Below are positions 1 through 10,682 of a stretch of 64,000 bases of DNA, piece after piece; within the stretch, counting starts at the first letter, position 1; each line of letters starts with the position of its first letter. The stretch comes from Luzula sylvatica (lineage: Eukaryota > Streptophyta > Magnoliopsida > Poales > Juncaceae), in the NCBI GenBank assembly GCA_946800325.1, contig OX326958.1:12242992-12306991 (forward strand). Direction: 5' to 3'. A model generated the notes under the pieces. It was given only the letters and a program-made list of their open reading frames with translations. It was not told the origin of the DNA and ran no database searches. The translations under genes and the position numbers were made by a program.

Positions 1-45
<45 letters not shown>
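1..45. repeat. (GA)n microsatellite
   Basis: An uninterrupted GA run starts near the left window edge. It sits next to the dispersed repeat R1, as similar GA runs do at 25321-25378, 25561-25640 and 50150-50252, so it is probably the variable head of that repeat family. Confidence 0.95.
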
Positions 46-48
<3 letters not shown>

Positions 49-100
49 ATATCGGATATTACATTGATTACCTGATTTATCTTAAATATAGTCATTAAAT
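46..100 (+). repeat. Dispersed repeat R1, copy 1, left part
   Basis: This resembles 25379-25560, 25641-25816 and 50253-50497, all following a GA run and containing a TAGTCATTAAAT core. The copy is cut at position 100 by LINE-A and resumes at 6742. I cannot assign the family to a TE superfamily. Confidence 0.8.
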
Positions 101-133
101 AGCGAACTCACCAAAAAACACAAAAGTAAAGAA

Positions 134-1579
134 ATGAGAGAACCCTTTTGGAGAAAGCCTCAGGGCGATTCTACAGCGACACAAATAAAAAAATCTAGGG
201 TTAGCTCTCAGGAAGAAGATCAACAGCCGCAAGTAATCGGCGCTTGTATTAATGGCGACAACAACAACGAGACAAGCAAAAGCAATCATGAAGCCATTAA
301 AAGCAACTATGAAGCCATTAAAAGCACAACATTCGCTTCAGCTTCCCAGGGAATAAATGGTCAGCCCAATCAAAAACCGCAGAAAAATCAAGATTTCCAA
401 GGAAGAAATGATGATCTCGTGCATGCAAAAAGTTTTGCTCAGGTTCTCAAGGAAAATATTTCGGAAATAGCTGAAAATCAACAAAAAGAAGCGAAATGGG
501 AGATTGTGCATAAGAAAGGTGCTAAAAAGCAACTGCGGCCGAATCAAACACAACTGAGCAGCCAGAATACCAACAGGAAGCTGTGTTACCGATGCTTTGG
601 ATCAGATCATCTCAAGTCACAATGCAGAGAACCACTCAAGTGCTATAAATGCAGGAGATTTGGTCACAAAGCAAGACATTGTCACATTCAAACACCAACT
701 GAAAACACTAGCAAGCAAAAGCAATCGACCATGGCTCACTTTGAATATGAACTCAACAACCGACCACTCGAAAGAACAGTTTACTTCCCTCCGAGAACAA
801 CCATCTCGCCAGAAAATGATTTCATGTTTCGTTCCGCCTACATCGTCCTGCAAAATCGAAACCCTAATGCGACGATGGCAGGGCAAATTGCAGATCACCT
901 GAAAAGAAGATGCGGGGGACAGACCATACAGTATCGAGTGTATCGAACACAGCCGGCACACTTCATACTGATATGCGACAGACCATCGACTAGAGATAGA
1001 GTGGTTCAAACAAGAAACTTCACTATGGGAGACATCCAATTTTCTGCGGTGTCGATCATGCATCGCTGGGGAATGTTCCACGAGCCTTCGTTCTTTGAAG
1101 TTGATATCCGGTTGAGGAACATGCCAATCTGGGCAATCAACACGCCGGATATCACAGCACTGCTAAAAGGCACCGGTTCTCCTATCAACATAGGACCATA
1201 TTTTGAACCAGAGGGGGACTATCTCGAAATACCGGTGACCATATCTTGTGATACGCCTGAAGAGATACCTTTCTATCTAAAGATGAAAGAAGGCCAGCTC
1301 TTTAGGCGAGTGGAGGTGTTCATTCAAGATGTAGAACAAGTGGTCTATCCTGGCCCGGAGATGATGGATAATTGGAGAGATCCAATACAGATGGGTGGGG
1401 AGAAGAGCATAACAGTGCTGACAACAGTAATGAGGAAGGTGGTCAAGGGGATCATTCCAGTAACTCTTCTAATCAATCAGGAGGTAATGGAGATAACGGA
1501 AATGATGGGAACAACACTGGGGGAGGTACTGTGGGTGTTGGAGGTCCTGCTAAACGACCAAGAAGGTTTCAATCCTTAG
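134..1579 (+). CDS. LINE-A ORF1, N-terminal part: gag-like RNA-binding protein with two CCHC knuckles
   Basis: The product is the nucleic-acid chaperone that would coat LINE RNA. Residues about 1-140 are polar and low complexity. Two adjacent zinc knuckles (CYRCFGSDHLKSQC and CYKCRRFGHKARHC) lie at about residues 152-185. A conserved RRM-like plant L1 ORF1 region follows, with RTVYFPPRTTISPENDFMF and later FFEVDIRLRNMPIWAIN. The last ~65 residues, after about position 1370, look like out-of-frame low complexity. The continuation lies in another frame (1372-2538), so the original ORF1 was probably about 800 codons and a frameshift sits near 1360-1380. The start chosen is the first ATG after the 5' end and follows an A-rich stretch. 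Confidence 0.8.
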   Translation: MREPFWRKPQGDSTATQIKKSRVSSQEEDQQPQVIGACINGDNNNETSKSNHEAIKSNYEAIKSTTFASASQGINGQPNQKPQKNQDFQGRNDDLVHAKSFAQVLKENISEIAENQQKEAKWEIVHKKGAKKQLRPNQTQLSSQNTNRKLCYRCFGSDHLKSQCREPLKCYKCRRFGHKARHCHIQTPTENTSKQKQSTMAHFEYELNNRPLERTVYFPPRTTISPENDFMFRSAYIVLQNRNPNATMAGQIADHLKRRCGGQTIQYRVYRTQPAHFILICDRPSTRDRVVQTRNFTMGDIQFSAVSIMHRWGMFHEPSFFEVDIRLRNMPIWAINTPDITALLKGTGSPINIGPYFEPEGDYLEIPVTISCDTPEEIPFYLKMKEGQLFRRVEVFIQDVEQVVYPGPEMMDNWRDPIQMGGEKSITVLTTVMRKVVKGIIPVTLLINQEVMEITEMMGTTLGEVLWVLEVLLNDQEGFNP

Positions 1580-2538
1580 CAAAGAGGGTGGTTTCCAAAG
1601 TGAAGAAAATATGGGTAAGGAAGGAAAACTTTCCAAAGAAGATCGAGAAATTTTGGAGAAAAAAGACAAGTGGAAATGAGAGGAACAAGATGAATGTGAT
1701 TCAAGACAGGAATGACCAGGTTCAGATCAACGAAAAAGCTGTAGCGATCAGCAACAGTCATGGGAAGAGGCTGGCAAAACGTGCTGACACCATTAACGGT
1801 GCGTTTGGCAACAATAACGGTACAACTAACGGTTCAAGCTTCACGTCCATTCGTTTCAATTGGAACAAGCAGTGGGTAACGGTTGCTTACGGAGCAACGC
1901 GATTGGCTTACAAACCGTTCGATCAGCCAATGCATGTACCCCGTTTTCTGACAGAAGCCTTTCTGTCTCACCTCTTTTTACTGGCAGAAAAGCGTATCGA
2001 AGACCTCACTGCTGTCAGGAAAATGATAGGGGAATGTTTATTCCTTACAAACCACAAATTGGAAGGTTGTCTTGATACTTGTATCGAGGTAGCGTTTGGT
2101 GCAATGGAGAAACCCCAAAATGACAGCGTGGAAAGAGATGAGGATTTAACGAAATGGGCCGTGCAAGTATCAAAATGGGGCCAATTCGAAGGCCCACCAG
2201 AGATAATACAAGAAGTTATGGATCAGGCTAGTATTTTTGAGTATGGTTTTAATAAGGAGGAAGAAAAGATTGAAGAGACCAATTTACGAAGAAGCCCACG
2301 CCTCAAACTCAAGTCAGGCATGTACGAGTCCACAATTCAGAAGGCGCAGAGACAAAAATATAAAGACGGGTATGAAGATCAAAAGAAGGGGACGAGACAG
2401 ATGGTGAAGAAACTACTCACAGACGAGGAGAAGGATAGTCTCACAGAAGAAGAAATAACGTCGCTATTGAGGGCAGGAGGTATAAAAATTGATGACAAGA
2501 TGGTGGAAGAAGTGAAGGCCTTGACGGGGCAGAACTGA
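1372..2538 (+). CDS. LINE-A ORF1, C-terminal part in a shifted frame
   Basis: This 388-codon open frame overlaps the ORF1 N-terminal frame by 208 bp. It starts with an acidic, Asn/Gly-rich linker (GGNGDNGNDGNNTGGG), continues with a basic nuclear-localisation-like stretch (PAKRPRRFQSLAKRVVSKV), and ends with a Lys/Glu-rich tail containing RRSPRLKLKSGMYE. It most likely encodes the C-terminal half of ORF1, separated by one indel. A programmed shift is possible, but no classic slippery site was identified. The ATG at 1372 is therefore probably an internal codon and not a true start. Confidence 0.6.
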   Translation: MERSNTDGWGEEHNSADNSNEEGGQGDHSSNSSNQSGGNGDNGNDGNNTGGGTVGVGGPAKRPRRFQSLAKRVVSKVKKIWVRKENFPKKIEKFWRKKTSGNERNKMNVIQDRNDQVQINEKAVAISNSHGKRLAKRADTINGAFGNNNGTTNGSSFTSIRFNWNKQWVTVAYGATRLAYKPFDQPMHVPRFLTEAFLSHLFLLAEKRIEDLTAVRKMIGECLFLTNHKLEGCLDTCIEVAFGAMEKPQNDSVERDEDLTKWAVQVSKWGQFEGPPEIIQEVMDQASIFEYGFNKEEEKIEETNLRRSPRLKLKSGMYESTIQKAQRQKYKDGYEDQKKGTRQMVKKLLTDEEKDSLTEEEITSLLRAGGIKIDDKMVEEVKALTGQN

Positions 2539-2539
2539 G

Positions 2540-3025
2540 ATGATCGAGATGGAACAAGAATGTGGCTTTTTTGGACAAGCCGTAATGTCCATTAGTAATA
2601 TCGAGTCTAAGAATAAAATAGAGTTTATTTTGTGTCAGACATCTTCTAAATCACTACAGATGATGGTGGTAGGGTTTAGTAGGGTTATATGTCTAGTATT
2701 AATTTTCTTGTTAGTAGGGTTTGGTCAGATAAAGTGTCATGTATCGGTGGAAGTAGTAAGATTAAGTAGCAGTCAAAGTAATAGTTTTTGTTTAGTAAGC
2801 ATTGTTGTATCAAGTAGTAGAAGTAATGAGAGAAGTTTTATGGGAGTGTCTTACATAAGCTCTCGACGAGTCAATCGATCTCAAACCCAAACATTGAGTC
2901 AGAAGAGGACTTCATATCAGCTACATTCAATTGCAATTCTAATCATGGGAAATGGTGAGAGAAAACAGACAACACAAATACCAAACGAAATAGAAGAAGA
3001 TGAGGATCAGCATAGCTTATTATGA
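2540..3025 (+). other. LINE-A inter-ORF open frame overlapping the ORF2 start (ATGA)
   Basis: A 161-codon open frame fills the spacer between ORF1 and ORF2. It has one hydrophobic segment (VICLVLIFLLVGF, about residues 50-62) and is otherwise Ser-rich with no domain I recognise. Its stop overlaps the ORF2 ATG in the tetranucleotide ATGA at 3022-3025, an arrangement compatible with termination-reinitiation. It may simply be a non-coding spacer that happens to be open. Confidence 0.35.
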
Positions 3026-6000
3026 CAAAGACAAGGAAAATTAAAATAATGTCCTGGAATGTGAGAGGACTTAACCACAAAGATAAAAGAACAGCTATAC
3101 GGAAGAACATTACGATGGAGAAGCCTCAATTGGTATGCTTACAGGAAACAAAAATCGAACAAATGACGAATATTATGCAAAAACAAACATGCGGAGCTCA
3201 GCTACAAAGTTTTGAAGTTCTACCAGCAGAAGGTACCTCAGGAGGAATCATCGTAGCATGGAAGGATCAACTTTTCAACAAAATTCAAGTAATTAAAAAA
3301 CAATTTTCGATTTCAATAAGGCTACAAAACAAGTGCGATACCAGTCAATTTATAATAATTGGGGTATACGGACCCAATGATCCTGTAAAACAACCGGATT
3401 TTTTCAACGAATTAAGAGAAAGTCAACCAGAAGATAATGCACCATGGATAATACTTGGAGACTTTAATGTTGTACTCAGTAATAATGAAAGATCGAGTAA
3501 CATATGGGACTCAAGAGCTGCTGAGCGATTCAGAGAATGTATCAATGATATCAGAGTTATTGATTTACCATTAAACGGTAATCAATACACGTGGTCTAGA
3601 GCAAACACGATGTCAAGACTGGATAGAATGCTAGTATCTACTCAATGGATAGTGAAACACCCCAATTCAGAACTCAAAACTGGAGCAAACACATCTTCAG
3701 ACCACTTGCCAATTATTTACACAGCTACAACAATTTTTCCAAGACCTAATTTCTTTAGATTCGAAAATTACTGGCTACAATACGAAGAGATTACAAATAT
3801 AGTACAAGAGGAGTGGAATTCAAGCCCAATACAAACGACTCAAGACCTACATCAAAAATTAGAGGCACTAGCAAAAAGAATCAAACTATGGAGTAAAGAA
3901 AGAATTGGAGACATCAATCAACAGTTGGAAGCATGCAAACATACCATACAATGGCTAGACAGGAAAATGGAATTGAGACGTCTCACTACGGTTGAACTAT
4001 GGCTCAAGTGTACAATGAAAAAAAGATTCAATGAGCTAAGCAGACATGAGGAAAAAATATGGAAGCAACGAGCTAAAACAAAATGGATAAAGGAAGGGGA
4101 TATGAATACTACATTCTTCCATCAAACAGCCACAGGACATCAGAGGAATAATAAAATAGCATCATTAACGACCAATCAGGTAACATATACAGATCATAAA
4201 AGCCAAGCCAAGGTTCTATTTGAATATTTTAGAGACGTATTAGGCAAGATAGATACAGGATTAAACACAAATCTGATTGAACTAAGTTCAATATATGAAT
4301 TGGATCAAAATTTAAACTCAATGGAAGCAGAATTCACAATGGAAGAACTAAAGAAGGCAATATGGTTATGGGGCACAGATAAATCACCGGGACCGGATGG
4401 ATTTACGGGAGAGTTTTACAAGAAATTTTTTAATCTGTTCAAAGAAGATTTACTAAGAATATTCAACTCGAATGAAGTCAAGCACACAGGTTTGATAAAT
4501 TTGAATACATCATTTATAGCCCTGATTCCAAAAACACAAGACTCACAAAATCCAGCTCAATTTAGACCGATAAGTTTGATACATGGTATACAACGAATAT
4601 TCTCCAAGATGCTGGCCATCAGATTACAATCTCAGATAACGAACATGGTGGAAATTACTCAATCAGGCTTTGTTAAAAGCAGAAATATCATTGATGGATT
4701 TGCATACGCGCAAGAAATGCTAGACTCAGCTAAAACCTTAAAAAAGGAGATGGTTATATTCAAGGCAGATATTGCAAAGGCATTTGATACAATTTCATGG
4801 GACTTTCTAATCAAAGTAATGCAAGCAAGGGGATTTCAAGCAAATATGTGCAATTGGGTAAAGAACTCGGTATTGAAAGGCTACACAAAGATCATCTTAA
4901 ACAACACTACAGGGAAATCAATCAGATTAGAAAGAGGGGTTAGACAAGGCGATGCATTATCACCCCTAATTTTCATATTGACAATGGATGTTATTGCAAG
5001 GATATTAAAGAAAATGAATCAGTCACGATTTATAAAACCAATATTTGCAGAAGCTTCCACGGGATTATACTATGCTGACGACTCAATTTACTTCATAAAA
5101 AAGAAGCACTACAAGTGAGAAGATTTAAATTTATATTGGATCAATTTGGACAAGCATCAGGCCTTAAGGTGAATTACGCTAAGTCAGAGTTCATAGTAAT
5201 GGCTGATAATCAACAAGAAACAAATCAAATAGAAACAATACTGCAATGTAATCGTACCAACTTTCCAATAAAATACCTAGGTCTACCCTTACAACTGGGA
5301 AGGTTAAACAAACAAAGTTACAATGATCTAATAGATAAGGTGGCAAGCAGACTGACAGGATGGAAACAAAAGTTATTATCGCTAAGTGGAAGACTAGTTT
5401 TAATACAATCAGTGCTATCATCCATGCCCATATATTTTATGTCGATTTTCTTATTACCCAAATGGGTCATCAAAAAATTAGAAAGGTTGATGAGGCAATT
5501 CTTGTGGAAGGGTAACAGTACAGAGGCAAAAGGCCTTCCATTGATTGCATGGACGTAGGTATGTAGACCAAAAAGAGAGGGAGGATTATCAATCCTAAAT
5601 CTGGCTAAGTTCAATGAAGCGCTCTTAACCAAATGGTTGTGGAAAATATATGATCAGAACAATAATTTATGGAAAGATTTCATGTTTGGATTATATGGAG
5701 ATGATATATACAAAAACCTAGGGACCAATTGTAAGTCCAAATCACGATTATGGAATATATGCAACAAGATATATGGTCCATTCAACACTTCGATTCAAAT
5801 TCTACCAAAAAAGGGAACAAAAATACAACTCTGGGAAAACAAGTGGAATGGAATAGCATCAAAATATCAATTTCCAATACTGTATACATACAAACAACAA
5901 AACTCATATACATTGAGTCAAGCATGGCTTAGAAATGAGATTCCTGGTCTTCATATGCCTTTATCTCAACAGGCACAAGAGGAATATGATCAGTTCAATG

Positions 6001-6590
6001 TTATCATACAGCAAGCTAATGAAGGAAGTAATAATGAAGATATCATATCTTGGAGATGGAATGCCAATGGAAAATTTACAACAAAAAGTATGTATGAATT
6101 TTTGATAAGAGGGGTGAATATACAAGCTACTCAAAGGAGGATTTGGAACACACAAGCGCAAGCAAAAGTCAAGAATTTCATATGGTTATGCTCTTTAAAC
6201 GCTATTTTGACAATAGACAATCTGACCAAGAAAGGATGGTACATACCTAATAGATGTATTTTGTGTAAATACAACGAGGAATCGGTATACCACATGACGA
6301 ATAAATGTCCATACACAATAGGAGTATGGACACACATAGACGCCATCTTCCAAATACAAGTGCTGAAAGAAGAAAATATCATGCAAACATTATTATCAGG
6401 GAAGATTAACAAGAGGAAAAAGCAAGTGATGATGTATACCATATTTAGTATATGGAAAGAGAGATGTAGAAGAATCTTTCAGGAAAAATACATAACGCAT
6501 AATGAGTTAGCTCAACACATCAAAGAAGAGATAGTAGAATACGGGAGGATCACGAAGAATATACATCACATAGAAATAGTGCATAATTGA
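3022..6590 (+). pseudogene. LINE-A ORF2: endonuclease-reverse transcriptase, two lesions
   Basis: ORF2 would nick genomic DNA and reverse-transcribe the LINE RNA. Domains in order: APE endonuclease at about codons 8-240 (SWNVRGLN, QETKIE, GDFNVVL, SSDHLPI); RT at about codons 440-700 (KSPGPDGFTGEF, KADIAKAFDTISWDF, ERGVRQGDALSPLIF, catalytic YADDS); thumb region GWKQKLLSLSGRLVLIQS; C-terminal zinc-binding region with CSLNAILTIDNLTKKGW and CILCKYNEESVYHMTNKC. The frame changes in an A-run near 5096-5115, just after YADDS, and a TAG at 5556-5558 replaces what relatives encode as a sense codon (IAWT-stop-VCRPKREGG). The same frame then stays open to 6590. The gene is otherwise complete, with all catalytic motifs intact. 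Confidence 0.92.
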
Positions 6591-6685
6591 ATAAGATTAG
6601 GTCGATTGTAGGCAAGTATGTAAATATCATTGTAAATACCGTGGTACGAGTTTGTACTATATTTAATCAAAATATAGTTTTGGGT

Positions 6686-6703
6686 GCGGGGCTTAGAACC
6701 CGC
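6686..6703 (+). other. LINE-A 3' terminal stem-loop
   Basis: GCGGG at 6686-6690 pairs with CCCGC at 6699-6703 across an 8-nt loop. It lies about ten bases upstream of the A-rich tail. LINE-B and LINE-C have a hairpin in the same place, which suggests a 3' recognition structure for the reverse transcriptase. Confidence 0.6.
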
Positions 6704-6741
6704 CTCAATTAATCAAAAAAAAATATATATAGTCATTAAAT

Positions 6742-6995
6742 CATCTATAAAACATCATTTATATATAGTCACTAAATTCTTGTTAAATCGAAGCTAATCA
6801 TAATAGAAAAATAACAAATACACGTTATAATCCAGTCACAACATCGAAATCACAAATCCACATACTAATCCTATCATAAGAAAATAATAATAAACACACA
6901 ATTAAACGTATTTGGGCAAAAAACAAAACCCAAATACAAATGCATAGACTAATATACTAAATTATTGTAATACCATCCTAAACACACAATTACGA
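6742..6995 (+). repeat. Dispersed repeat R1, copy 1, right part
   Basis: This continues R1 after the LINE-A TSD. It matches 50270-50497 closely (ACATCATTTATATATAGTC, then TTGTTAAATC) and ends near the motif AATACCATCCTAAA. That motif also occurs at about 53853, where another R1 copy resumes after a Helitron. Confidence 0.75.
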
Positions 6996-7015
6996 AATAT
7001 GAAGCAGCAATACTT

Positions 7016-8040
7016 CTCGAGTTGGTGTACACCGACATTTGTGGTCCGACACACCGAAATCGTTTAGTAAGAAAATACATTTTATTACATTCATTGATGA
7101 TTACACTAGAAGGAACTGAGTTTATTTTTTAAAGGAAAAATCCGAGACATTCGAAGTGTTCAAAATGTTTAAGGTGCTTGTCGAGAAGATGACCGGGCGA
7201 TATATCAAATATTTGCGGTCAGATAGAGGTGGTGAGTACACATCAACCGCGTTTACGAACTTTTGTGTGGAGCAAGAAATTAAGAGATTCTTGACTGCGC
7301 CGTACTCTCCTCAGCAAAATTGTGTGGCCTAGAGAAAGAGCCAGACCATTCTCTACATGGTTCGGTCGATGTTGAAGAGCAAAGAAGTTTCAAATTTTTT
7401 TTGGGCCGAGGCGGTACAATGTGCAGTCTATGTACACAATCGATGTCCTCATGCAAAATTAGGCGAGAAAACACCTCAAGAAACTTGGAGCAGTAAAAAT
7501 CCGACATTGTCGCATTTCAAGTTGTTAGGAAGTATGTCCTATGCACATGTACCGAATCAAAGGAGGACGAAACTCGAGTATAAAAGCAAGAAGTTCGTGT
7601 TCATTGGATATCACGAGAAAACGAAGGCATACAAGTTGTATGACCCGATAGAAAGAAAAGTTATGGTGAGCCGAGATGTCCACGTGAATGAGAAGAGCGC
7701 ATGAGACTGGAATAAGAAGTGTGCGATGGAAAATGAGGAGACCAAGTCAGAAGAGTCCGAGAAAGAAGAATTCTCAATTGTTGTACCAACTAGCCTTGCA
7801 TTACCTAATGATGAAGATGAGCCGAGACAGACATGCACGAGGAGCTTACGTGAGTTATACGATGCAACTAGTGAGATACATCTTGTTTGTGTTTTGGCAG
7901 ATGCAGATAATATTTCCTTTGAAGAAGGTGTGAGAAACAAGAAATGAAAAGCCGTGATGGTCGAATTATCAAATGGTTGCAAGCCCATAGGAGTCAAGTG
8001 GGTGAAAATGAAAATGATTTTTTTTTCAAGACGATGATCA
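7016..8040 (+). pseudogene. Ty1-copia integrase remnant
   Basis: The broken frames read LELVYTDICGPTHRNRL, then FITFIDDYTR, KYLRSDRGGEYTS, RFLTAPYSPQQN, VHNRCPHAKLGEKTP and YKLYDPIERKVMVSRDV. This is the integrase core and C-terminal region of a copia polyprotein, including the D and E catalytic-core surroundings. A short piece of the RT start follows (LSNGCKPIGVKWVKMK, near 7960-8015). There are several in-frame stops, for example after FTAPYSPQQNCVA. The rest of RT and RNase H is missing, and a PPT-like stretch follows at 8064. This element is distinct from the copia element at 9479-20216. Confidence 0.9.
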
Positions 8041-8061
8041 GATTGATGAAGAGACTTGTGC

Positions 8062-8400
8062 TTAAGGGAGGAATTTGTTTATAAGCCCAAGCCCGGAATA
8101 ATAAATCAAGTTTAATTAGCCCAAATAATTTTAGGGAAAGATTATTTTCAAGAAAGAAATTTAGGAAATGATTGTGGGGCATGTTTTATTATAAGAAAAT
8201 TAGTTTAGGAAATAAGTTTAAGGCAAGATTTACATTCCTTGTATTCCAAGTTTATGGAACCTATACATAGACCTTAGATGTTTAGGAATTAATCACATTG
8301 AAAAGTTATCAAATATCAATTAGAAAAGAGAGAAAGACCTGTAAGAGACTATTAAAATTATAAAAGAGAATTTTGTTTGTTAAAAATTCATATTTGAATC
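8062..8400 (+). mobile_element. Possible LTR fragment behind a polypurine tract
   Basis: TTAAGGGAGGAA (about 8063-8074) resembles a polypurine tract and is followed by TGTTTATAAGCCC, a plausible LTR start. If so, this is the 3' LTR of the copia remnant at 7016-8040, with most of RT deleted. No 3' end or TSD was found. Confidence 0.35.
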
Positions 8401-8463
8401 TCATATTACTAACCGTTATTAATTTCACATAATTCATGTATAAGGTAAAAACATTAGAATTAC

Positions 8464-8992
8464 TTGAGTAGATATTAGTCTATTGTCCCTTTCCTCTCTG
8501 ACTATGTCGACCACCGGAGCATCCATTCTGGCCTCTAGTTCCTCCGACGCCCTCTTCAATTTCAGATGTACCTGAAATTGACGATATATCAACACATTCC
8601 CGTTAGGATCCGGTAGAAAGGCCAAACCTTTTGCCTCTAGTTGGATATCGCGTGTCTCTTGCTCCTAAGGTATGAAGCTTCGAGGACCTAGTTCACTATC
8701 TACTCGTTTCACATAAGTAGAGAAATTTCAGTATGATCATGCATTACTTGATGATCTTGAAGAAAGAAGTGCTACTTAATTTAATTATTATAATTCAGAT
8801 TGATTGTTGGATTCCGAAATAACAATAAATCAACCAAAATCGATCTGATTTTATAGATCAAGAAACCCAATTAAATTCCAGAAGTTATACACACCTTTTT
8901 CTGATATCCGTTCTTCCATTGGAATGTCCAATTTGCGTGGACCCTCTAGCAAAAGATTTCGGTGGCGCCCGTGACTTCAGCCAACCAAACAT
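8464..8992 (-). pseudogene. Broken 5' part of an unrecognised host gene (two exons)
   Basis: Read on the minus strand, an ATG at 8992 opens MFGWLKSRAPPKSFARGS..., a 98-nt exon ending at 8895 before GTGTGT. After an AT-rich intron a second coding block (about 8710 to 8464) reads VDSELGPRSFIP, then a TAG, then EQETRDIQLEAKGLAFLP, NVLIYRQFQVHLKLKRAS, EELEARMDAPVVDIVREE and RDNRLIST. It ends at CTCAA before GTAATT, a plausible donor site. The in-frame TAG makes it a pseudogene or a captured fragment. A second copy of the end of this exon lies at 58998-59096. I do not recognise the protein. The second block is charged and helix-prone. Confidence 0.65.
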
Positions 8993-9473
8993 AATTTCAG
9001 TGAGAGATTGAGAGTGTGTGTGGATGGGCTAAGTGAAATGTCCGGATATTGTCCACCAATAACCGTTGGATATTGGTGAATGTTTTGACCAATACACTAA
9101 TGATTTTTGGATTGTGATTTTGAAGATAATTTCTTAACATGACATACACACGATCAACGTTGAGCTTATACGAAATATTATAACTGTCATCAAAGTTATT
9201 ATGCTCTTTGGCAAATTATTTTCCTTCGCATTTATGTTTTACGTGACATACCATATTCTTAGGATATTATTCATGATTAATTGATTTTTTTCTTAATTTT
9301 TTAGTTTACACGAGATTTTTGAAGATTTGTTCTCATACTTAGATGATCTTCTTGGCTTCAGAGCAAAGATATTCGGACTCGATTCAGTCGGGGGTGACAT
9401 TAATGGTTGAAATTGAAGGTTGCCACGTGGCACTGTCGCACCCTCTGTCTTCCTCATAAAAGTTTATTATTTT
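8993..9473. other. Intergenic, nothing assigned
   Basis: AT-rich sequence between the host-gene fragment and the copia TSD at 9474-9478. I see no coding frame, repeat boundary or RNA gene. Confidence 0.5.
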
Positions 9474-9478
9474 GACCT

Positions 9479-9682
9479 TGTTATGAATATTAATATGTGT
9501 GAATATCCATACAAATGCATATAGATTTTTGGTATTTTTATTAATATGTTGTAATTAATGTTTTTAGAGTTTTCACTCCTTATAAATAGAGACCGTGTTA
9601 TGTATTATGGATTGATCCATTTTTAATAGAAAAATTCTCTCTCCTCTCTATTCTTGATGTTTGATTGTATTTATTTATAACA
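9479..9682 (+). repeat. 5' LTR of the copia element
   Basis: The 204-bp LTR has TGTTAT...ATAACA ends. It contains TATAAATAG-like sequence (CTTATAAATAGAGACC, near 9579) as the likely promoter. GTTATCATCACGA follows directly. It resembles the leader start of some plant copia elements but is not the standard TGGTATCAGAGC primer site. Confidence 0.9.
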
Positions 9683-10682
9683 CGTTATCATCACGAATTG
9701 TTCTATCGTTCGGAAATCGAATCGAAAGCACACAAATTTAAAGATTTAGAGCACAAAGTTAAAACTCTGCATCAAAAGCTAAGATTTATAATATTAATAT
9801 TTCGTTATAATTATTGTTTTGTCATTTCTATTTTTATGTGCAACTCGTTATTGTTAAAACGAATACTTGTATGTTATAGTGTTATCTTGTTCTGCACCTG
9901 AAGTTGCAATATTTATTTTGTTTATTACCGCACTGGAAGATGCATATTTATTTTATGATGCACATGTAGATGCAGATTTTTATTTTATATTTGTTTTGTA
10001 CGCACCCGAAGTTGTATATGAGTTTAGACTGGAAATTTATTCTTGCAATAAAATTTACTAAGATCAAAGTATAGACCAGAAGTTTATATATATAGTTGAG
10101 TATATAATGCATCACTATTTGAGTAAATTATACTATAACCTAACATATGGAAGTCATGGAGGCAAGAATGACACAAGCAATGGAACACTTGTTTTTCCGA
10201 GGCTGCTTAATAATCGTCTTATTTGTTTTCTTAATCTAAACTCTTTGATTAGATTTGTGTGCTTCATAATCTCATTGATTAAGAAAAACAATGAAACAGG
10301 GAGTTTCATTGTGATTTGTCAATCGAAACCTGAAGTTTTTCTTGTAATTATTGTGTAAAACCTAAAGTTTCTCATAAAATTATGATACTTTAATTGTGAA
10401 TCCCAATTATTATTTTGGTTTGATGATTTCATTTACAAGCCGTTATTTTGGATGGATGAATGCTATGATTAAATGATCAAAGCTCATAAATACAAAAGAA
10501 AAAAAGAATTATGCCATCCTTTTAATTTAATGGCAGAAAGAATGAAAGAGAGTGAATAATTTGGTTTCTTATTGTATTAAAATAAAAGCAGGCCAAATGA
10601 CATTTGAAACCGAAATAAGTTTTGAAACATGTAATTATTTCTTCTCATAAATTCTCTTATTAATATCCTACATTTAGTAAAA

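Larger units (their letters stand above)
101..6726 (+). mobile_element. LINE-A, nearly full-length plant L1-type non-LTR retrotransposon
   Basis: The element is bounded by a perfect 15-bp target-site duplication, ATATAGTCATTAAAT, at 86-100 and 6727-6741. It carries a gag-like ORF1 with zinc knuckles, then ORF2 with an APE-type endonuclease, reverse transcriptase and a C-terminal zinc-binding domain. A short hairpin and an A-rich tail (about 6714-6723) precede the right TSD. It copies itself by target-primed reverse transcription. It interrupts repeat R1, whose uninterrupted copies confirm the empty site. The perfect TSD and few lesions suggest recent insertion. An ORF1 frame change, an ORF2 frameshift near 5100 and a TAG at 5556 probably make it inactive. 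Confidence 0.95.
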
